A stretch of DNA of 64,000 nt, taken from the NCBI GenBank assembly GCA_964487505.1, contig CAZARD010000001.1, positions 1 to 64,000 on the forward strand, read 5' to 3'. This document shows positions 52,238 through 61,076 of the stretch, in pieces; within the stretch, counting starts at the first letter, position 1; every line of letters starts with the position of its first letter. The notes beneath the pieces are model-generated. The model had not been told where the DNA came from. It made no database searches and saw nothing but the letters and a program-made list of their open reading frames with translations. The stretch comes from JAFDVJ01 sp964487505 (GTDB lineage Bacteria; Acidobacteriota; Blastocatellia; Pyrinomonadales; Pyrinomonadaceae). The position numbers and the translations under genes were made by a program.

Positions 52238-54775
52238 CTAAAGGATCCTTATCCGTGACGAAGTATCGTCAAGCCGGCTGGTATACGGAACGCCGTCGAA
52301 GTTGACCGTCACCACGATAGGACGGTCCCCCGCTCCCGCCAATGCCGCCGGCAGAGTGACGTCCATCGAATACACTCCTGGCTCGACAAGCACCGGATTG
52401 GTTATCGCCGTGCTTCCCGCGATGGTCACGTCACCGATCCTGACGATCACCGCCGCTCCGGTGACCCTCGTCGCCGAAATGTCGTTGACGCCGGTCAGGA
52501 AGATCCTCAACACCGTCGGCACGCGCCGGCTGCCGCGAAGCTTGAATGTCGTGACCGTGAACGGCTCAAGCGTGAAAACGCGATTGACGACGTTCAGCGC
52601 GTTGACCCGTCCTCCCGGCGCCCGCAGGAACGGGTTCGTGAACAGGTCGGGACGCGCCGGCACGACGACTATCTCGCCCTTGAAGACCGTGCCGTTATTG
52701 TTGATCACGACCGGATACTTGATACCGCCGGACGACGCCAGCAATCCGGGCGGCACGACGAATTCGATCTGCCGGCGGCCAACCGATTTCAAACCGGCGG
52801 CGACGCCGTTTACCGTCAGGGTCACTCCGCTCAACTCGATCGGCAAGCTGAACCTTCGCGAGATCGATCCGTTTGCCGTCTGCACCGCGACCGGCTGACT
52901 TAATCCCGAATCGTAATCGAGCAGAACGAGCATCCCGGGCGAAACACCCTGAACGGCCGGCGGACTTTGCGGCGTCGGGGTCGGCGTGGGTGTCGGCGAC
53001 ACGGTCGGCGTCGGAGTCGGAGTCGGCGTCGGCGTCGGCGTCGCTGTCGGGGTCGGCGTCGGCGTGGCAGTCGGGGTCGGAACCGGCGAAGCGGAGACCG
53101 GGATCCGGCTCGCGCCGGTCGAGTACGACATCGTCGTCGAACTTACACGATTCACAGGCGGCAAGTACAAATAGAATACCTCGCTTCCGAGGTCTTCGTT
53201 CCCCGCTCCAAGTTCCGACGAGGAAAGATTGAACGCCATCCGGCGCACGCTGTTGCTGGTCAGCGGAGCCGTAGTCGAAAGGAAGAAGTCCGGCGCCGGG
53301 AATCTCGAGAGCCGCGTAAATACCGTTGCCGCCGGAGCAAGATTCAGCGGATAGGAATAGATCTGGACGGGACGCGCGGCGATGTTGTTCAAGCCGTCGG
53401 ACGCGGTCGTCGGGATCGTTCCGTCGGGCTTGATGTTCATACGCGTTTCCATCACGAGCGTCGCCGGAGTGCCGTTGACATCGTAATCGGTGAACGTCGG
53501 ATACCGCTGGACGTCTCCGCCCGATGCCCCGCTGTCGGCATCGCTCCGCGCGCAGACGCGCTTGACCAGCGGGTTCGGGGTCGGCGGGGTCGGATTGAAA
53601 TCATAGACGAACGTCGCGAATCCGGCCTGGTTCGAACCGGAATGCTCGTTCGCGAGATCGGCGAAAGAATCGAACGTCAGAAAACGGCCGTCGCGGCTGA
53701 GGCGCTTGCCGGCGTTGAACGTGTTCACGAGATCGCCCGGATTGACGCGCGCCGTGGTCGTCACCTGCCGTTTCGTGCCCGAAGGGGCGCCGGTCGCATC
53801 GAGATCGGCCATGAAGATCTCTTCATTGTTATCGGCGTTCGAACCGCCCGTCATACCTACGATCGCGTTGTTCGCGTTGCTCATGAACGCGACGCGGAGA
53901 CCGTTGCCGGAGATCGACGGAAATCCGTTGTAGATCGGATTGCCGATAGTCCCGCGCGGCGTCTGGGTGATCTGTTTCAGCGTTGCCGTTCCGCGGACGA
54001 AAACGAAGATCTCATCGTTGTCGGCCGGCGAAGCATTGCCCCCCGTGACCAGATCGCGGCTCGAAGCGAAAGCCAGATAGCTTCCGTCGTCGTTGATCGA
54101 GATATCGCGGTTGTCGTCGGCGATGAACGGCTGCGCGGTCGTGCTTCCGGGCGTCGGAAGACGACTCGGCAACGAATTGGTCGCTCGGGTGAACGATCCG
54201 CCTTCAAGATTAGCGAACGGAATTTCGATACCCGACGAAAGGTCCGCCGCCGGGACCACCGGAACCTGATAAAGCCAAATCTCCGTGTTTCCGTCTGCAG
54301 TCAAGGGGTTTGAGCCGCCGGTCGTCGTGAACGAGTTCGCGTCGAACGATCCGGGATTCGTGGCGTCCGGTGCGGTCGGCGTCGAGGTCGTCGCGTTCGA
54401 GCCGAACGCGATCCAACGTCCGTCGACGCTGATCACGGGACGGGTGTTGACGATGTCCACCTTGATGTTGTCGAAAGTCGGGTTGCGCGTCGTGTCGATC
54501 AGCAGACTCTTGGTGTCCGTGATCTGAAAAATCCTGCGCTGCGCGTAATCAAAGAGAAATATCTCGCGGTTCCCGTCGGCGTTTCTCGGATTCTCGGTCG
54601 CGACGTTTCCGGCCGACTCGAAGACTATGAAACGGCCGTCGCCGCTGATCCCGCCGGCGAATGCTTCGCTGACCAGAGAATTCGTGACCTGACCCACGAC
54701 CGAGTCAACCTGGGCCGCGGCCGATGTCGCGAACGTCATTAGAACTGATATGAAAGCGAAAATGTGAAACTTCAC
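52238..54775 (-). CDS. secreted TolB/PD40-like propeller protein with Thr-Pro linker
   Basis: 845 residues. A signal peptide (IFAFISVLMTFATSAAAQ) is followed by repeated WD40-like/PD40 blades (about 30-540): ISGDGRFIVFESAGNVA, SVDGRWIAFGSNA, NDDGSYLAFASSRDLV and SGNGLRVAFMSNAN. A Thr-Pro linker (about 565-610; TPTPTPTATPTPTP) links to a C-terminal region of two beta domains, the first similar to IPT/TIG (GMLVLLDYDSGLSQPVAV, VNGVAAGLKSVGRRQIEFVVPPGL). It is likely an extracellular binding protein. The linker is encoded by tandem 6-nt repeats. Confidence 0.83.
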   Translation of the reverse strand: MKFHIFAFISVLMTFATSAAAQVDSVVGQVTNSLVSEAFAGGISGDGRFIVFESAGNVATENPRNADGNREIFLFDYAQRRIFQITDTKSLLIDTTRNPTFDNIKVDIVNTRPVISVDGRWIAFGSNATTSTPTAPDATNPGSFDANSFTTTGGSNPLTADGNTEIWLYQVPVVPAADLSSGIEIPFANLEGGSFTRATNSLPSRLPTPGSTTAQPFIADDNRDISINDDGSYLAFASSRDLVTGGNASPADNDEIFVFVRGTATLKQITQTPRGTIGNPIYNGFPSISGNGLRVAFMSNANNAIVGMTGGSNADNNEEIFMADLDATGAPSGTKRQVTTTARVNPGDLVNTFNAGKRLSRDGRFLTFDSFADLANEHSGSNQAGFATFVYDFNPTPPTPNPLVKRVCARSDADSGASGGDVQRYPTFTDYDVNGTPATLVMETRMNIKPDGTIPTTASDGLNNIAARPVQIYSYPLNLAPAATVFTRLSRFPAPDFFLSTTAPLTSNSVRRMAFNLSSSELGAGNEDLGSEVFYLYLPPVNRVSSTTMSYSTGASRIPVSASPVPTPTATPTPTPTATPTPTPTPTPTPTVSPTPTPTPTPQSPPAVQGVSPGMLVLLDYDSGLSQPVAVQTANGSISRRFSLPIELSGVTLTVNGVAAGLKSVGRRQIEFVVPPGLLASSGGIKYPVVINNNGTVFKGEIVVVPARPDLFTNPFLRAPGGRVNALNVVNRVFTLEPFTVTTFKLRGSRRVPTVLRIFLTGVNDISATRVTGAAVIVRIGDVTIAGSTAITNPVLVEPGVYSMDVTLPAALAGAGDRPIVVTVNFDGVPYTSRLDDTSSRIRIL
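52970..53080 (-). repeat. hexanucleotide repeat encoding the Thr-Pro linker
   Basis: GTCGGC / GTCGGG / GTCGGA units on the plus strand, read as (Thr-Pro)n on the minus strand. The units are imperfect, so they are probably less prone to slippage than pure repeats, but length variation is expected between strains. Confidence 0.85.
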
Positions 54776-54957
54776 AAAGTCCTCCGAAATTTGATTTTAC
54801 GAGGGCGCAATAAACGGACTTCCAAACGTCGAACCCGCAATAGTCGCAAAACGCTACATTTTAAGGGCAAAGATACGGTTCTGCAAGCAGGTACCGGAGC
54901 AATGTTGGAGACGCGTTTGAAAAACAATGCCTTTGATGCCATAAATGTCCGTACGGG

Positions 54958-56190
54958 TTGACTTACGGTCGTACAAATTCGCCGGCGCCCGAATTTACTG
55001 TGCAGCAAACCGGAAGGAACCCCAAGATATTGATCGTCGCCGGCGAACCGTCGGGCGATCTGCACGCGGCGAAGGTCGTGCGCGAGATGCGCGCGCTGGG
55101 AGAATTCGAGTTCTTCGGCGCGACCAGCCATCACCTGCGGGAAGCCGGGGTAGAGGAGATCGTCAACGCCGACAATCTCTCAGTCGTCGGACTGCTCGAG
55201 ATCGGAAAGGTCCTGCCAATGTTCTGGAGAGCATTCAGGCGCCTCCGCAATGCGGCCGTCGAACGCGGTGCCGACGCCGCGATACTGGTCGACTTTCCCG
55301 ATTTCAACCTGCGCCTCGCAAAGGCGCTGCACCGGCGCGGCATCAAGGTCGTCTATTACGTTTCGCCGCAGATCTGGGCCTGGCGCCAATACCGACTGCG
55401 TTCGATCCGGCGCGATATCGATCTGTTGCTTGCCATCCTGCCGTTCGAAAAGGACTGGTACCGCACGCACGGATTCGATCGCGTCGAATACGTCGGGAAC
55501 CCGACCGTGCGCGAGGTCCACGCCGGATCGAGCCGCGACGAATTTGCAGCCCGTCACGGGCTCGACGCTCAAGGGACGATCATCTCGCTGCTTCCGGGGA
55601 GCCGCCAAAAGGAGATCACGCGGATCCTGCCCGAAATGTTGCGTTCCGCCGAATATCTGACGAGACGCCGGCCTGAGCTTCAATTCGTAATCGCGCTTGC
55701 TCGGAACCGAAGCGAACAGGAGGTCGACGACGCGTTCGTCCGCAGCGGAGTACGGCGCGACGCGCTGAAATTGTTGACCGTCTCGGGAGAAACGCTCGAC
55801 GCGCTGAATGCCTCGGACGCGGCGGCGGTTACGAGCGGGACCGCGACGCTCGAAACCGCGATCATCGGAACGCCGCTGGCGATCGTCTACAAGACCTCGC
55901 CGCTCAATTACAGGCTTTTGCGGCCCTTGATCTCGGTCGAGCATTTCGGGCTGATCAATCTGATCGCCGGCGAACGGATCGCCGCCGAACTGATCCAGGA
56001 CGATTTCACGGCCCGATCGCTCGGCGATGAGATCCTCCGGTTGGTAGAGCCGGAAACCAATCGCAAGGTCCGATTGCAACTTGCCGAGGCGACCGAAAAG
56101 CTCGGTCACGGCGGCGCCTCGAAACGCGTCGCCGAAGCGGTTATGAGGTTGCTTTCGGCCCACTCCGAAAACCAACCGCGCCGCGCTTGA
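54958..56190 (+). CDS. lpxB: lipid-A-disaccharide synthase
   Basis: About 410 residues. LpxB, a GT-B fold GT19 enzyme, joins UDP-2,3-diacylglucosamine to lipid X to make lipid A disaccharide at the inner membrane. Landmarks: ILIVAGEPSGDLHAAKVV, LSVVGLLEIGKVL, VVYYVSPQIWAWRQYR, ISLLPGSRQKEI, GTATLETAIIGTPLAIVYK and SVEHFGLINLIAGERIAAEL. The frame opens with TTG at 54958 and has a GTG at 55000; no ATG precedes the conserved core, so the start is uncertain. pyrR follows within 40 nt. No other lpx gene is in the window. Confidence 0.95.
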   Translation: MTYGRTNSPAPEFTVQQTGRNPKILIVAGEPSGDLHAAKVVREMRALGEFEFFGATSHHLREAGVEEIVNADNLSVVGLLEIGKVLPMFWRAFRRLRNAAVERGADAAILVDFPDFNLRLAKALHRRGIKVVYYVSPQIWAWRQYRLRSIRRDIDLLLAILPFEKDWYRTHGFDRVEYVGNPTVREVHAGSSRDEFAARHGLDAQGTIISLLPGSRQKEITRILPEMLRSAEYLTRRRPELQFVIALARNRSEQEVDDAFVRSGVRRDALKLLTVSGETLDALNASDAAAVTSGTATLETAIIGTPLAIVYKTSPLNYRLLRPLISVEHFGLINLIAGERIAAELIQDDFTARSLGDEILRLVEPETNRKVRLQLAEATEKLGHGGASKRVAEAVMRLLSAHSENQPRRA

Positions 56191-56228
56191 TACGTTCATA
56201 TAGCGGTGATACGATTTCGGCTAACGAT

Positions 56229-56795
56229 ATGGCCGACGAATACGGACTTGTTGAAAAATCAAAGATAATGGATTCCTCGCGAATGACGCGCGCGCTTTCA
56301 AGGCTCGCGTCCGAGATCGTCGAGGACAACCACGGAGCGCGCGATCTCTACGTCGTCGGCATCCGGCGTCGCGGCGTACCGCTCGCCGAACGGATCGTCG
56401 ACAAGATCGCCGAACTCGAGGGCGATCGGCCGCATTTCGGGATCATCGACATCACGCTTTACCGCGACGATCTCTCGACGGTTGGCGCGAACCCGATCGT
56501 CAATCGGACCGAACTCGATCACGATATCGAAGGGAAGAACATCGTCCTCGTCGACGACGTCCTCTACACCGGTCGGACGATCCGCGCGGCGCTCGACCAG
56601 TTGATGGATTTCGGGCGTCCGAACCGCGTTCAGCTCGCGGTCCTGATCGACCGCGGCAAAGAGCACCGGGAACTCCCGATCCAGGCCGACTACATCGGCA
56701 AGACGGTGCCGACAAAGCGCACCGAAATCATCAAGGTGATGCTCAAGGAGTTCGACGACGAGGAATCGGTTTGGATCTACGAAAAACCGGCGTGA
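56229..56795 (+). CDS. pyrR: PyrR: pyrimidine-operon regulator / uracil phosphoribosyltransferase
   Basis: About 188 residues. PyrR proteins bind UMP and, in Firmicutes, an RNA site upstream of pyr genes to promote termination; they also make UMP from uracil and PRPP. The PRPP-binding motif is NIVLVDDVLYTGRTIRAALDQL, and LYVVGIRRRGVPLAERI and EIIKVMLKEFDDEESVWIYEK match the family. The frame begins with a TTG at 56187 that overlaps the lpxB stop; an ATG at 56229 gives MADEYGLVEKSKIMDSSRM, closer to usual N-termini. Neither has a strong Shine-Dalgarno. Confidence 0.92.
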   Translation: MADEYGLVEKSKIMDSSRMTRALSRLASEIVEDNHGARDLYVVGIRRRGVPLAERIVDKIAELEGDRPHFGIIDITLYRDDLSTVGANPIVNRTELDHDIEGKNIVLVDDVLYTGRTIRAALDQLMDFGRPNRVQLAVLIDRGKEHRELPIQADYIGKTVPTKRTEIIKVMLKEFDDEESVWIYEKPA

Positions 56796-56802
56796 TCGTT
56801 TG

Positions 56803-56832
56803 AAAGCAAGGACAGCGGCCTTGCTTTTTTTG
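56803..56832 (+). terminator. Rho-independent terminator between pyrR and pyrB; possible attenuator
   Basis: AAAGCAAGG pairs with CCTTGCTTT (9 bp), with the 7-nt loop ACAGCGG, and the stem runs into TTTTTTTG. It begins 8 nt after the pyrR stop and is 83 nt before pyrB, inside what would otherwise be one operon. Confidence 0.85.
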
Positions 56833-56912
56833 TTTTGGATCCCGGATCTCGGATTTTCCGCCACGCTGTGAAGGTCCGACGATCCGCGATCCGAAATCGA
56901 AAATCCAAAATC
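56833..56912. repeat. inverted heptamer repeat between pyrR and pyrB
   Basis: The left arm TTTTGGATCCCGGATCTCGGATTTT pairs with the right arm GATCCGCGATCCGAAATCGAAAATCCAAAA across a short GC core. Together they could form a stem of about 20 bp with mismatches. It lies between the terminator and the pyrB start. The right arm ends 2 nt before the pyrB ATG, so it would include or block the ribosome binding site. Confidence 0.75.
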
Positions 56913-56914
56913 GT

Positions 56915-57847
56915 ATGAAGCCTTTTCGACGACGTGACCTTCTCGGAATCCGCGATCTTTCGGCGGAGCAGATAACCGGCATCCTGAACACCGCGGAAAA
57001 CTTTCGCGAAGTAAACTCGCGCGAGATCAAAAAGGTGCCGACGCTGCGCGGCAAGACGGTGATCAATCTCTTCTTCGAGAATTCGACCCGCACGCGGACC
57101 TCGTTCGAACTTGCGGCGAAACGGCTTTCCGCCGACGCGGTCAACATCTCGGTCTCGTCGTCCTCGGTCGCGAAGGGCGAAACGCTCGTCGATACCGCGC
57201 TCAACCTGGACGCGATGCAGCCGGACTGCATCGTCGTCCGCCACGGCAGCGCCGGCGTCCCGCACCAGTTGGCGAAGGTCTCGAACGCGGCGATAGTCAA
57301 CGCGGGCGACGGCGCCAACGAGCATCCGACGCAGGCGCTGCTCGACGCGATGACCATCCGCGAGCACAAGGGTTCGATCGGCGGGCTCGAGGTCGCGATC
57401 CTCGGCGACATCCTGCACAGCCGAGTCGCACGTTCGAACATCCATTTGCTGACGAAATTGGGCGCGCGCGTCCGGATAGCCGGTCCGAGAACGCTCGTTC
57501 CGCCGGATTTCGCGCATTTCGTTGATGAGGGACTGACGGTCTGCCCGCACGTCGAGGACGCTATCCGCGGCGCCGATGTCGTGATGATCCTGCGGATTCA
57601 GAAGGAACGTATGGATTCGGCCTATTTTCCGACGCTGCGCGAGTATTCGATCCATTACGGTCTGACGAACGACCGGTTGGATCTGGCGAAGAAGGACGCG
57701 ATCGTGCTCCATCCGGGCCCGATGAACCGCGGCATCGAGATCGCTTCCGAGGTCGCCGACAGCAAGCGCTCGCTGATACTCGACCAGGTAAAGTACGGTG
57801 TCACGGTACGGATGGCCGTGCTCTATCTCGCGACAGGGGGAAATTGA
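56915..57847 (+). CDS. pyrB: aspartate carbamoyltransferase catalytic subunit
   Basis: 310 residues. PyrB makes carbamoyl aspartate from carbamoyl phosphate and aspartate, step two of UMP synthesis. Substrate-binding motifs are INLFFENSTRTRTSFELAAKRL, KGETLVDTALNL, HGSAGVPHQL, NEHPTQALLDAMTI and LHPGPMNRGIEI. The length matches the catalytic chain; no PyrI regulatory chain gene is seen here. No Shine-Dalgarno can be seen before the ATG because the heptamer repeat reaches it, which may hold down or regulate translation. Confidence 0.96.
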   Translation: MKPFRRRDLLGIRDLSAEQITGILNTAENFREVNSREIKKVPTLRGKTVINLFFENSTRTRTSFELAAKRLSADAVNISVSSSSVAKGETLVDTALNLDAMQPDCIVVRHGSAGVPHQLAKVSNAAIVNAGDGANEHPTQALLDAMTIREHKGSIGGLEVAILGDILHSRVARSNIHLLTKLGARVRIAGPRTLVPPDFAHFVDEGLTVCPHVEDAIRGADVVMILRIQKERMDSAYFPTLREYSIHYGLTNDRLDLAKKDAIVLHPGPMNRGIEIASEVADSKRSLILDQVKYGVTVRMAVLYLATGGN

Positions 57848-57848
57848 T

Positions 57849-58135
57849 GGCATTTGGGATTTGGCATTTGCGATTTGCGATTTTGGATGGAATCTTGAGT
57901 CTTGATCTTGAATCTTGAATNNNNNNNNNNNNNNNNNNNNNNNNNNNNNNNNNNNNNNNNNNNNNNNNNNNNNNNNNNNNNNNNNNNNNNNNNNNNNNNN
58001 NNNNNNNNNNNNNNNNNNNNATTTGCGATTTGCGATTTTGGATGGAATCTTGAGTCTTGATCTTGAATCTTGAATCTATTCTTGAATCTTGAATCTTGAT
58101 CGTGATCTTGAATCTTGAATCTTCGTTCTCTAATC
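57849..58135. repeat. heptamer repeat region containing scaffold gap, between pyrB and pyrC
   Basis: It begins just after the pyrB stop with ATTTGGG / CATTTGCG units, then changes to TCTTGAA-type units (GAATCTT, GAGTCTT). A gap of 100 N interrupts it. A block of 50-56 bases left of the gap is repeated exactly to its right, so the true array may be shorter than shown. pyrC begins 27 nt after it. Confidence 0.75.
57921..58020. other. assembly gap, 100 N, in heptamer repeat
   Basis: Exactly 100 N. The sequence from about 57866 to 57920 and that from 58021 to 58075 look identical, as expected if two contigs overlap and were joined without merging. Confidence 0.98.
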
Positions 58136-58161
58136 TGGTAGCTTGCATCGATTCTTCGCGA

Positions 58162-59445
58162 ATGAGACTTCTTATCAAAAACGGACACCTGATCGATCCC
58201 GCCGAAGGACAGAACAGCGGGAAAAACCTCCTGATCGACAACGGGCGCGTCGCGGCGTGGCTTTCGCCGGGCGAAGGGATCCCTGACGGCTGCGAAATCT
58301 TGGACGCATCAGGCCTCGTGGTCGCGCCGGGATTCATCGATCTTCACGTTCACCTGCGCGAACCGGGACAGGAGCATAAGGAAACGATAGCTTCGGGGTG
58401 CGCGGCGGCCGTCGCCGGCGGATTCACCAGCGTCTGCCCGATGCCGAACACTAACCCGATCAACGACAACGCGGCGATCACGCGATACATGATCGAACAG
58501 GCCGAGCGCGCCGGGTTCGCGAACGTCTTTCCGGTCGGCGCGATAACGAAGGGATCGAACGGGGCGGAACTCGCCGAAATGGGCGAAATGAAGGCCGCCG
58601 GTGCGGTCGCCGTCTCGGACGACGGCCGTCCCGTGCCGAATGCCGGTATGATGCGGCGCGCAATGGAGTATGCCAGGGACTTCGATCTTCCGGTCGTCGA
58701 TCATTGCGAGGACAAGTCGCTGTCGCACGGCGGGGTGATGCACGAAGGCCGCATTTCGCTGCTGCTCGGACTCAAAGGAATGCCGGCGCTTGCCGAGGAC
58801 CTCGACGCCGTGCGCGACATCCAGCTCGCCAAAGAAACAGGCGCGCATATCCATATCGCGCATATCTCTACGAAGGGAGCGATCGAGGCCGTCCGCCGCG
58901 CGAAATCCGAAGGCATCAACGTCACCTGCGAGGTCGCTCCGCACCACTTCACGCTCACGGACCGCGCTGTCGAGGGCTATGACACGAACACAAAAATGGC
59001 GCCGCCGCTGCGATGCGAGGAACATCTCGAGGCGGTGCTCGACGCGATAGAGGACGGAACGGTCGATGCGATCGCGACCGATCACGCGCCGCACCACGCC
59101 GACGAAAAGGCGCTCGAATACGACCGCGCGCCGTTCGGCATCACCGGTCTCGAAACCGCCGTCGGACTCGCGTTCTCGGAACTCGTTCATAAGGGGTTGA
59201 TCGATCTTGTAAGACTGGTCGAGCTTTTTTCGACGAACCCGGCAAGGGTCTTCAAGCTCACAGGACGCGGGACACTGAAGCCGGGATCGTACGCCGATGT
59301 GACGCTGCTCGACCCGACTCTGGACTGGATCTATCGCAACGCGGATTCGCGTTCGAAATCAAAGAACTCGCCGTTCGAAGGTCGCCTGTTTCACGGCGCG
59401 GCGGTCGCGACGATCGTCGGCGGAAAAATCGTTTACCGCCGCTGA
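58162..59445 (+). CDS. pyrC: dihydroorotase
   Basis: About 427 residues from the ATG at 58162 (MRLLIKNGHLIDP). A type I amidohydrolase that cyclises carbamoyl aspartate to dihydroorotate. Metal and substrate residues are in GFIDLHVHLREPGQEHKE, CPMPNTNP, VSDDGRPVPN, VVDHCED, CEVAPHHFTLTD and IATDHAPHHADEK. The second-domain Asp in DHAPH is present, so the enzyme looks active rather than a PyrC-like partner. A longer frame starts in the heptamer repeat at 58096 and is rejected for that reason. Confidence 0.96.
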   Translation: MRLLIKNGHLIDPAEGQNSGKNLLIDNGRVAAWLSPGEGIPDGCEILDASGLVVAPGFIDLHVHLREPGQEHKETIASGCAAAVAGGFTSVCPMPNTNPINDNAAITRYMIEQAERAGFANVFPVGAITKGSNGAELAEMGEMKAAGAVAVSDDGRPVPNAGMMRRAMEYARDFDLPVVDHCEDKSLSHGGVMHEGRISLLLGLKGMPALAEDLDAVRDIQLAKETGAHIHIAHISTKGAIEAVRRAKSEGINVTCEVAPHHFTLTDRAVEGYDTNTKMAPPLRCEEHLEAVLDAIEDGTVDAIATDHAPHHADEKALEYDRAPFGITGLETAVGLAFSELVHKGLIDLVRLVELFSTNPARVFKLTGRGTLKPGSYADVTLLDPTLDWIYRNADSRSKSKNSPFEGRLFHGAAVATIVGGKIVYRR

Positions 59446-59520
59446 CGTCGATTGGACTCGTGCCGGAAATCGGCTATCATCTCAGCGGCAACTCAAACAA
59501 ATAGAAGGAGAAGACAGCAA

Positions 59521-60312
59521 ATGAACCGCATATTGAACCGGATCGTGATGACGCTTGTCGCAATGTCGATCGCGTTCCTCTCGGCTTACGCCCAGGACGA
59601 GAAAGAGAATTTCATCGGTGTTAAGGGCGGTGTCAGCATCCCGCAGTTGAGCAGCAGCGATTCGAACGAACTCAGCCGCGATTACAAGTCGCGCGTCGCG
59701 CCGAACTTCGGGGCGTTCGTCGAACTCGGCATCGCCCGCCGGACTTCGTTCCAATTCGAACTGAATTACGCCGGCCAGGGCGGAAAGCGCAACGGGATCC
59801 AGCCGGTGACGCGCCCGATACCTGGCTTGCCCGCCCTTCCGGCCGGAAGCTACTATTATGGCGATTTCAAGAACACCGCGAAGCTGACATACCTCGAAAT
59901 CCCGGCGATGATCAAGTACAAATTCGGGCCGAACGACAAATCGAGGTTCTTCATAAACGGCGGTGTTTATTACGGTTACCTTCTCAAAGCCGAAACCGTG
60001 ACCGAAGGAAGCAGCACGCTCTACCTCGATCGGGCGGGCCGCAACCCGATCCTCCTTCCGCCTCTGGGAACGCCTTTGCCACCGGTTTCGTTCGATGCCA
60101 CGACCGACGTCAAATCCGATCTCAATACGAGCAATTTCGGAGTCACTGGCGGCGGCGGTTTCGAGATCCCGCACAAGAAGAACTATTTCGTCTTTGACGC
60201 CCGGATCTCTTACGGGCTGGTATCGATCCAGAAGAATACGGCGCTCAACGGCAACAGCAAAACGGGAAATCTCGTCATCTCGTTCGGATACGCGTTCCGT
60301 CTCGGAAAGTAA
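59521..60312 (+). CDS. PorT-like outer-membrane beta-barrel protein
   Basis: 263 residues from the ATG at 59521, preceded by AAGGAG 11 nt upstream; the frame opens earlier at 59452. A signal peptide (IVMTLVAMSIAFLSAYAQ) is followed by alternating strand patterns (FIGVKGGVSIPQL, FGAFVELGIARRTSFQFELNYA, TYLEIPAMIKYKFG, FFINGGVYYGYLL, FVFDARISYGLVSI), ending in a C-terminal Phe-rich strand (LVISFGYAFRLGK). This is the pattern of outer-membrane barrels of the PorT/OMP_b-brl_2 type. The cargo is unknown. The next lipoprotein gene starts 8 nt downstream. Confidence 0.87.
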   Translation: MNRILNRIVMTLVAMSIAFLSAYAQDEKENFIGVKGGVSIPQLSSSDSNELSRDYKSRVAPNFGAFVELGIARRTSFQFELNYAGQGGKRNGIQPVTRPIPGLPALPAGSYYYGDFKNTAKLTYLEIPAMIKYKFGPNDKSRFFINGGVYYGYLLKAETVTEGSSTLYLDRAGRNPILLPPLGTPLPPVSFDATTDVKSDLNTSNFGVTGGGGFEIPHKKNYFVFDARISYGLVSIQKNTALNGNSKTGNLVISFGYAFRLGK

Positions 60313-60320
60313 GGAGACCG

Positions 60321-60956
60321 ATGAGATCATATTCCCTGATCGCGCTGTTGGCGATCGCGATGACCGGTTGTTCAAATTCCCCGTCGAACTCAGGGCCGGC
60401 GGCTTCTCCGCAAACCGCGAACGCGGCATCTCCGGCGACGGCCCCTTCGGTCGCTGCTTCCCCGTCGCCGGAAGCGGCGCCCGTTGCGGCGGCCGCGCTC
60501 GATTCGGTCTACACACTCACCACCGTCGGAAAATGCAAGACCACCTCGCAGGATAAGGAAGAAGGCTGGATCATCCAGGTTTGCGACGGTGTCGGCGGAT
60601 TCAAGCTCGAAGTTTATGAGGACGACATCAGGCAATCGATGAACGTCATTGCGCCGGACGGTTCGAAGTCCGAGCTCGATCTTCCCGGAAAGGTCGGCTC
60701 GAGTTTCTCGAAGATCGGCGACAAGGCCGAATGGCGGGTTTCGAAGAAGGACGGCAAGGAAATCCCGGCAGCAATGATCGTCCGCTTCACCCTCGACGAT
60801 CCCCAGGACCCGAAAAAGAAGACTTCGTATCTCGTCGTCACCAAGATCGCGGTCTCCGGATCGTGCGTCACCGATGTCGTTCCACCCGGAGCGCAGCAGA
60901 ACGAAGAAGCCCGGAAACTCGCCGATTCCGCATCGGGCAGGCCGTGCAAGCAATGA
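60321..60956 (+). CDS. putative lipoprotein of unknown function
   Basis: 211 residues. A lipoprotein signal (YSLIALLAIAMTGCSNSP) is followed by a Pro/Ala/Ser-rich linker (SPATAPSVAASPSPEAAPVAAA). A folded part of about 140 residues (TLTTVGKCKTTSQDKEEGWIIQVCDGVGGFKLEVYEDD) contains three further Cys residues that could pair. GGAG lies 4 nt before the ATG. No family recognised. It probably shares a transcript with the barrel protein. Confidence 0.8.
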   Translation: MRSYSLIALLAIAMTGCSNSPSNSGPAASPQTANAASPATAPSVAASPSPEAAPVAAAALDSVYTLTTVGKCKTTSQDKEEGWIIQVCDGVGGFKLEVYEDDIRQSMNVIAPDGSKSELDLPGKVGSSFSKIGDKAEWRVSKKDGKEIPAAMIVRFTLDDPQDPKKKTSYLVVTKIAVSGSCVTDVVPPGAQQNEEARKLADSASGRPCKQ

Positions 60957-61076
60957 ACATCAGCCGCATTTATCTGTTGCGGCAATTCAACTAATGTTTC
61001 GGCCCGCGTCGCAATGCGCGGACCTGGCGATAAAATAGCGGCAGAGGCGATAATTGGCGCCTTTAGGAGGCTGATT

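Noticed and set aside
49209..54775. Whole 49-55 kb leftward block considered as one biosynthetic or defence cluster
   Set aside because: pyrD, a cupin, a small exported protein, ilvE and a propeller protein share no pathway. Only the first three are coupled.
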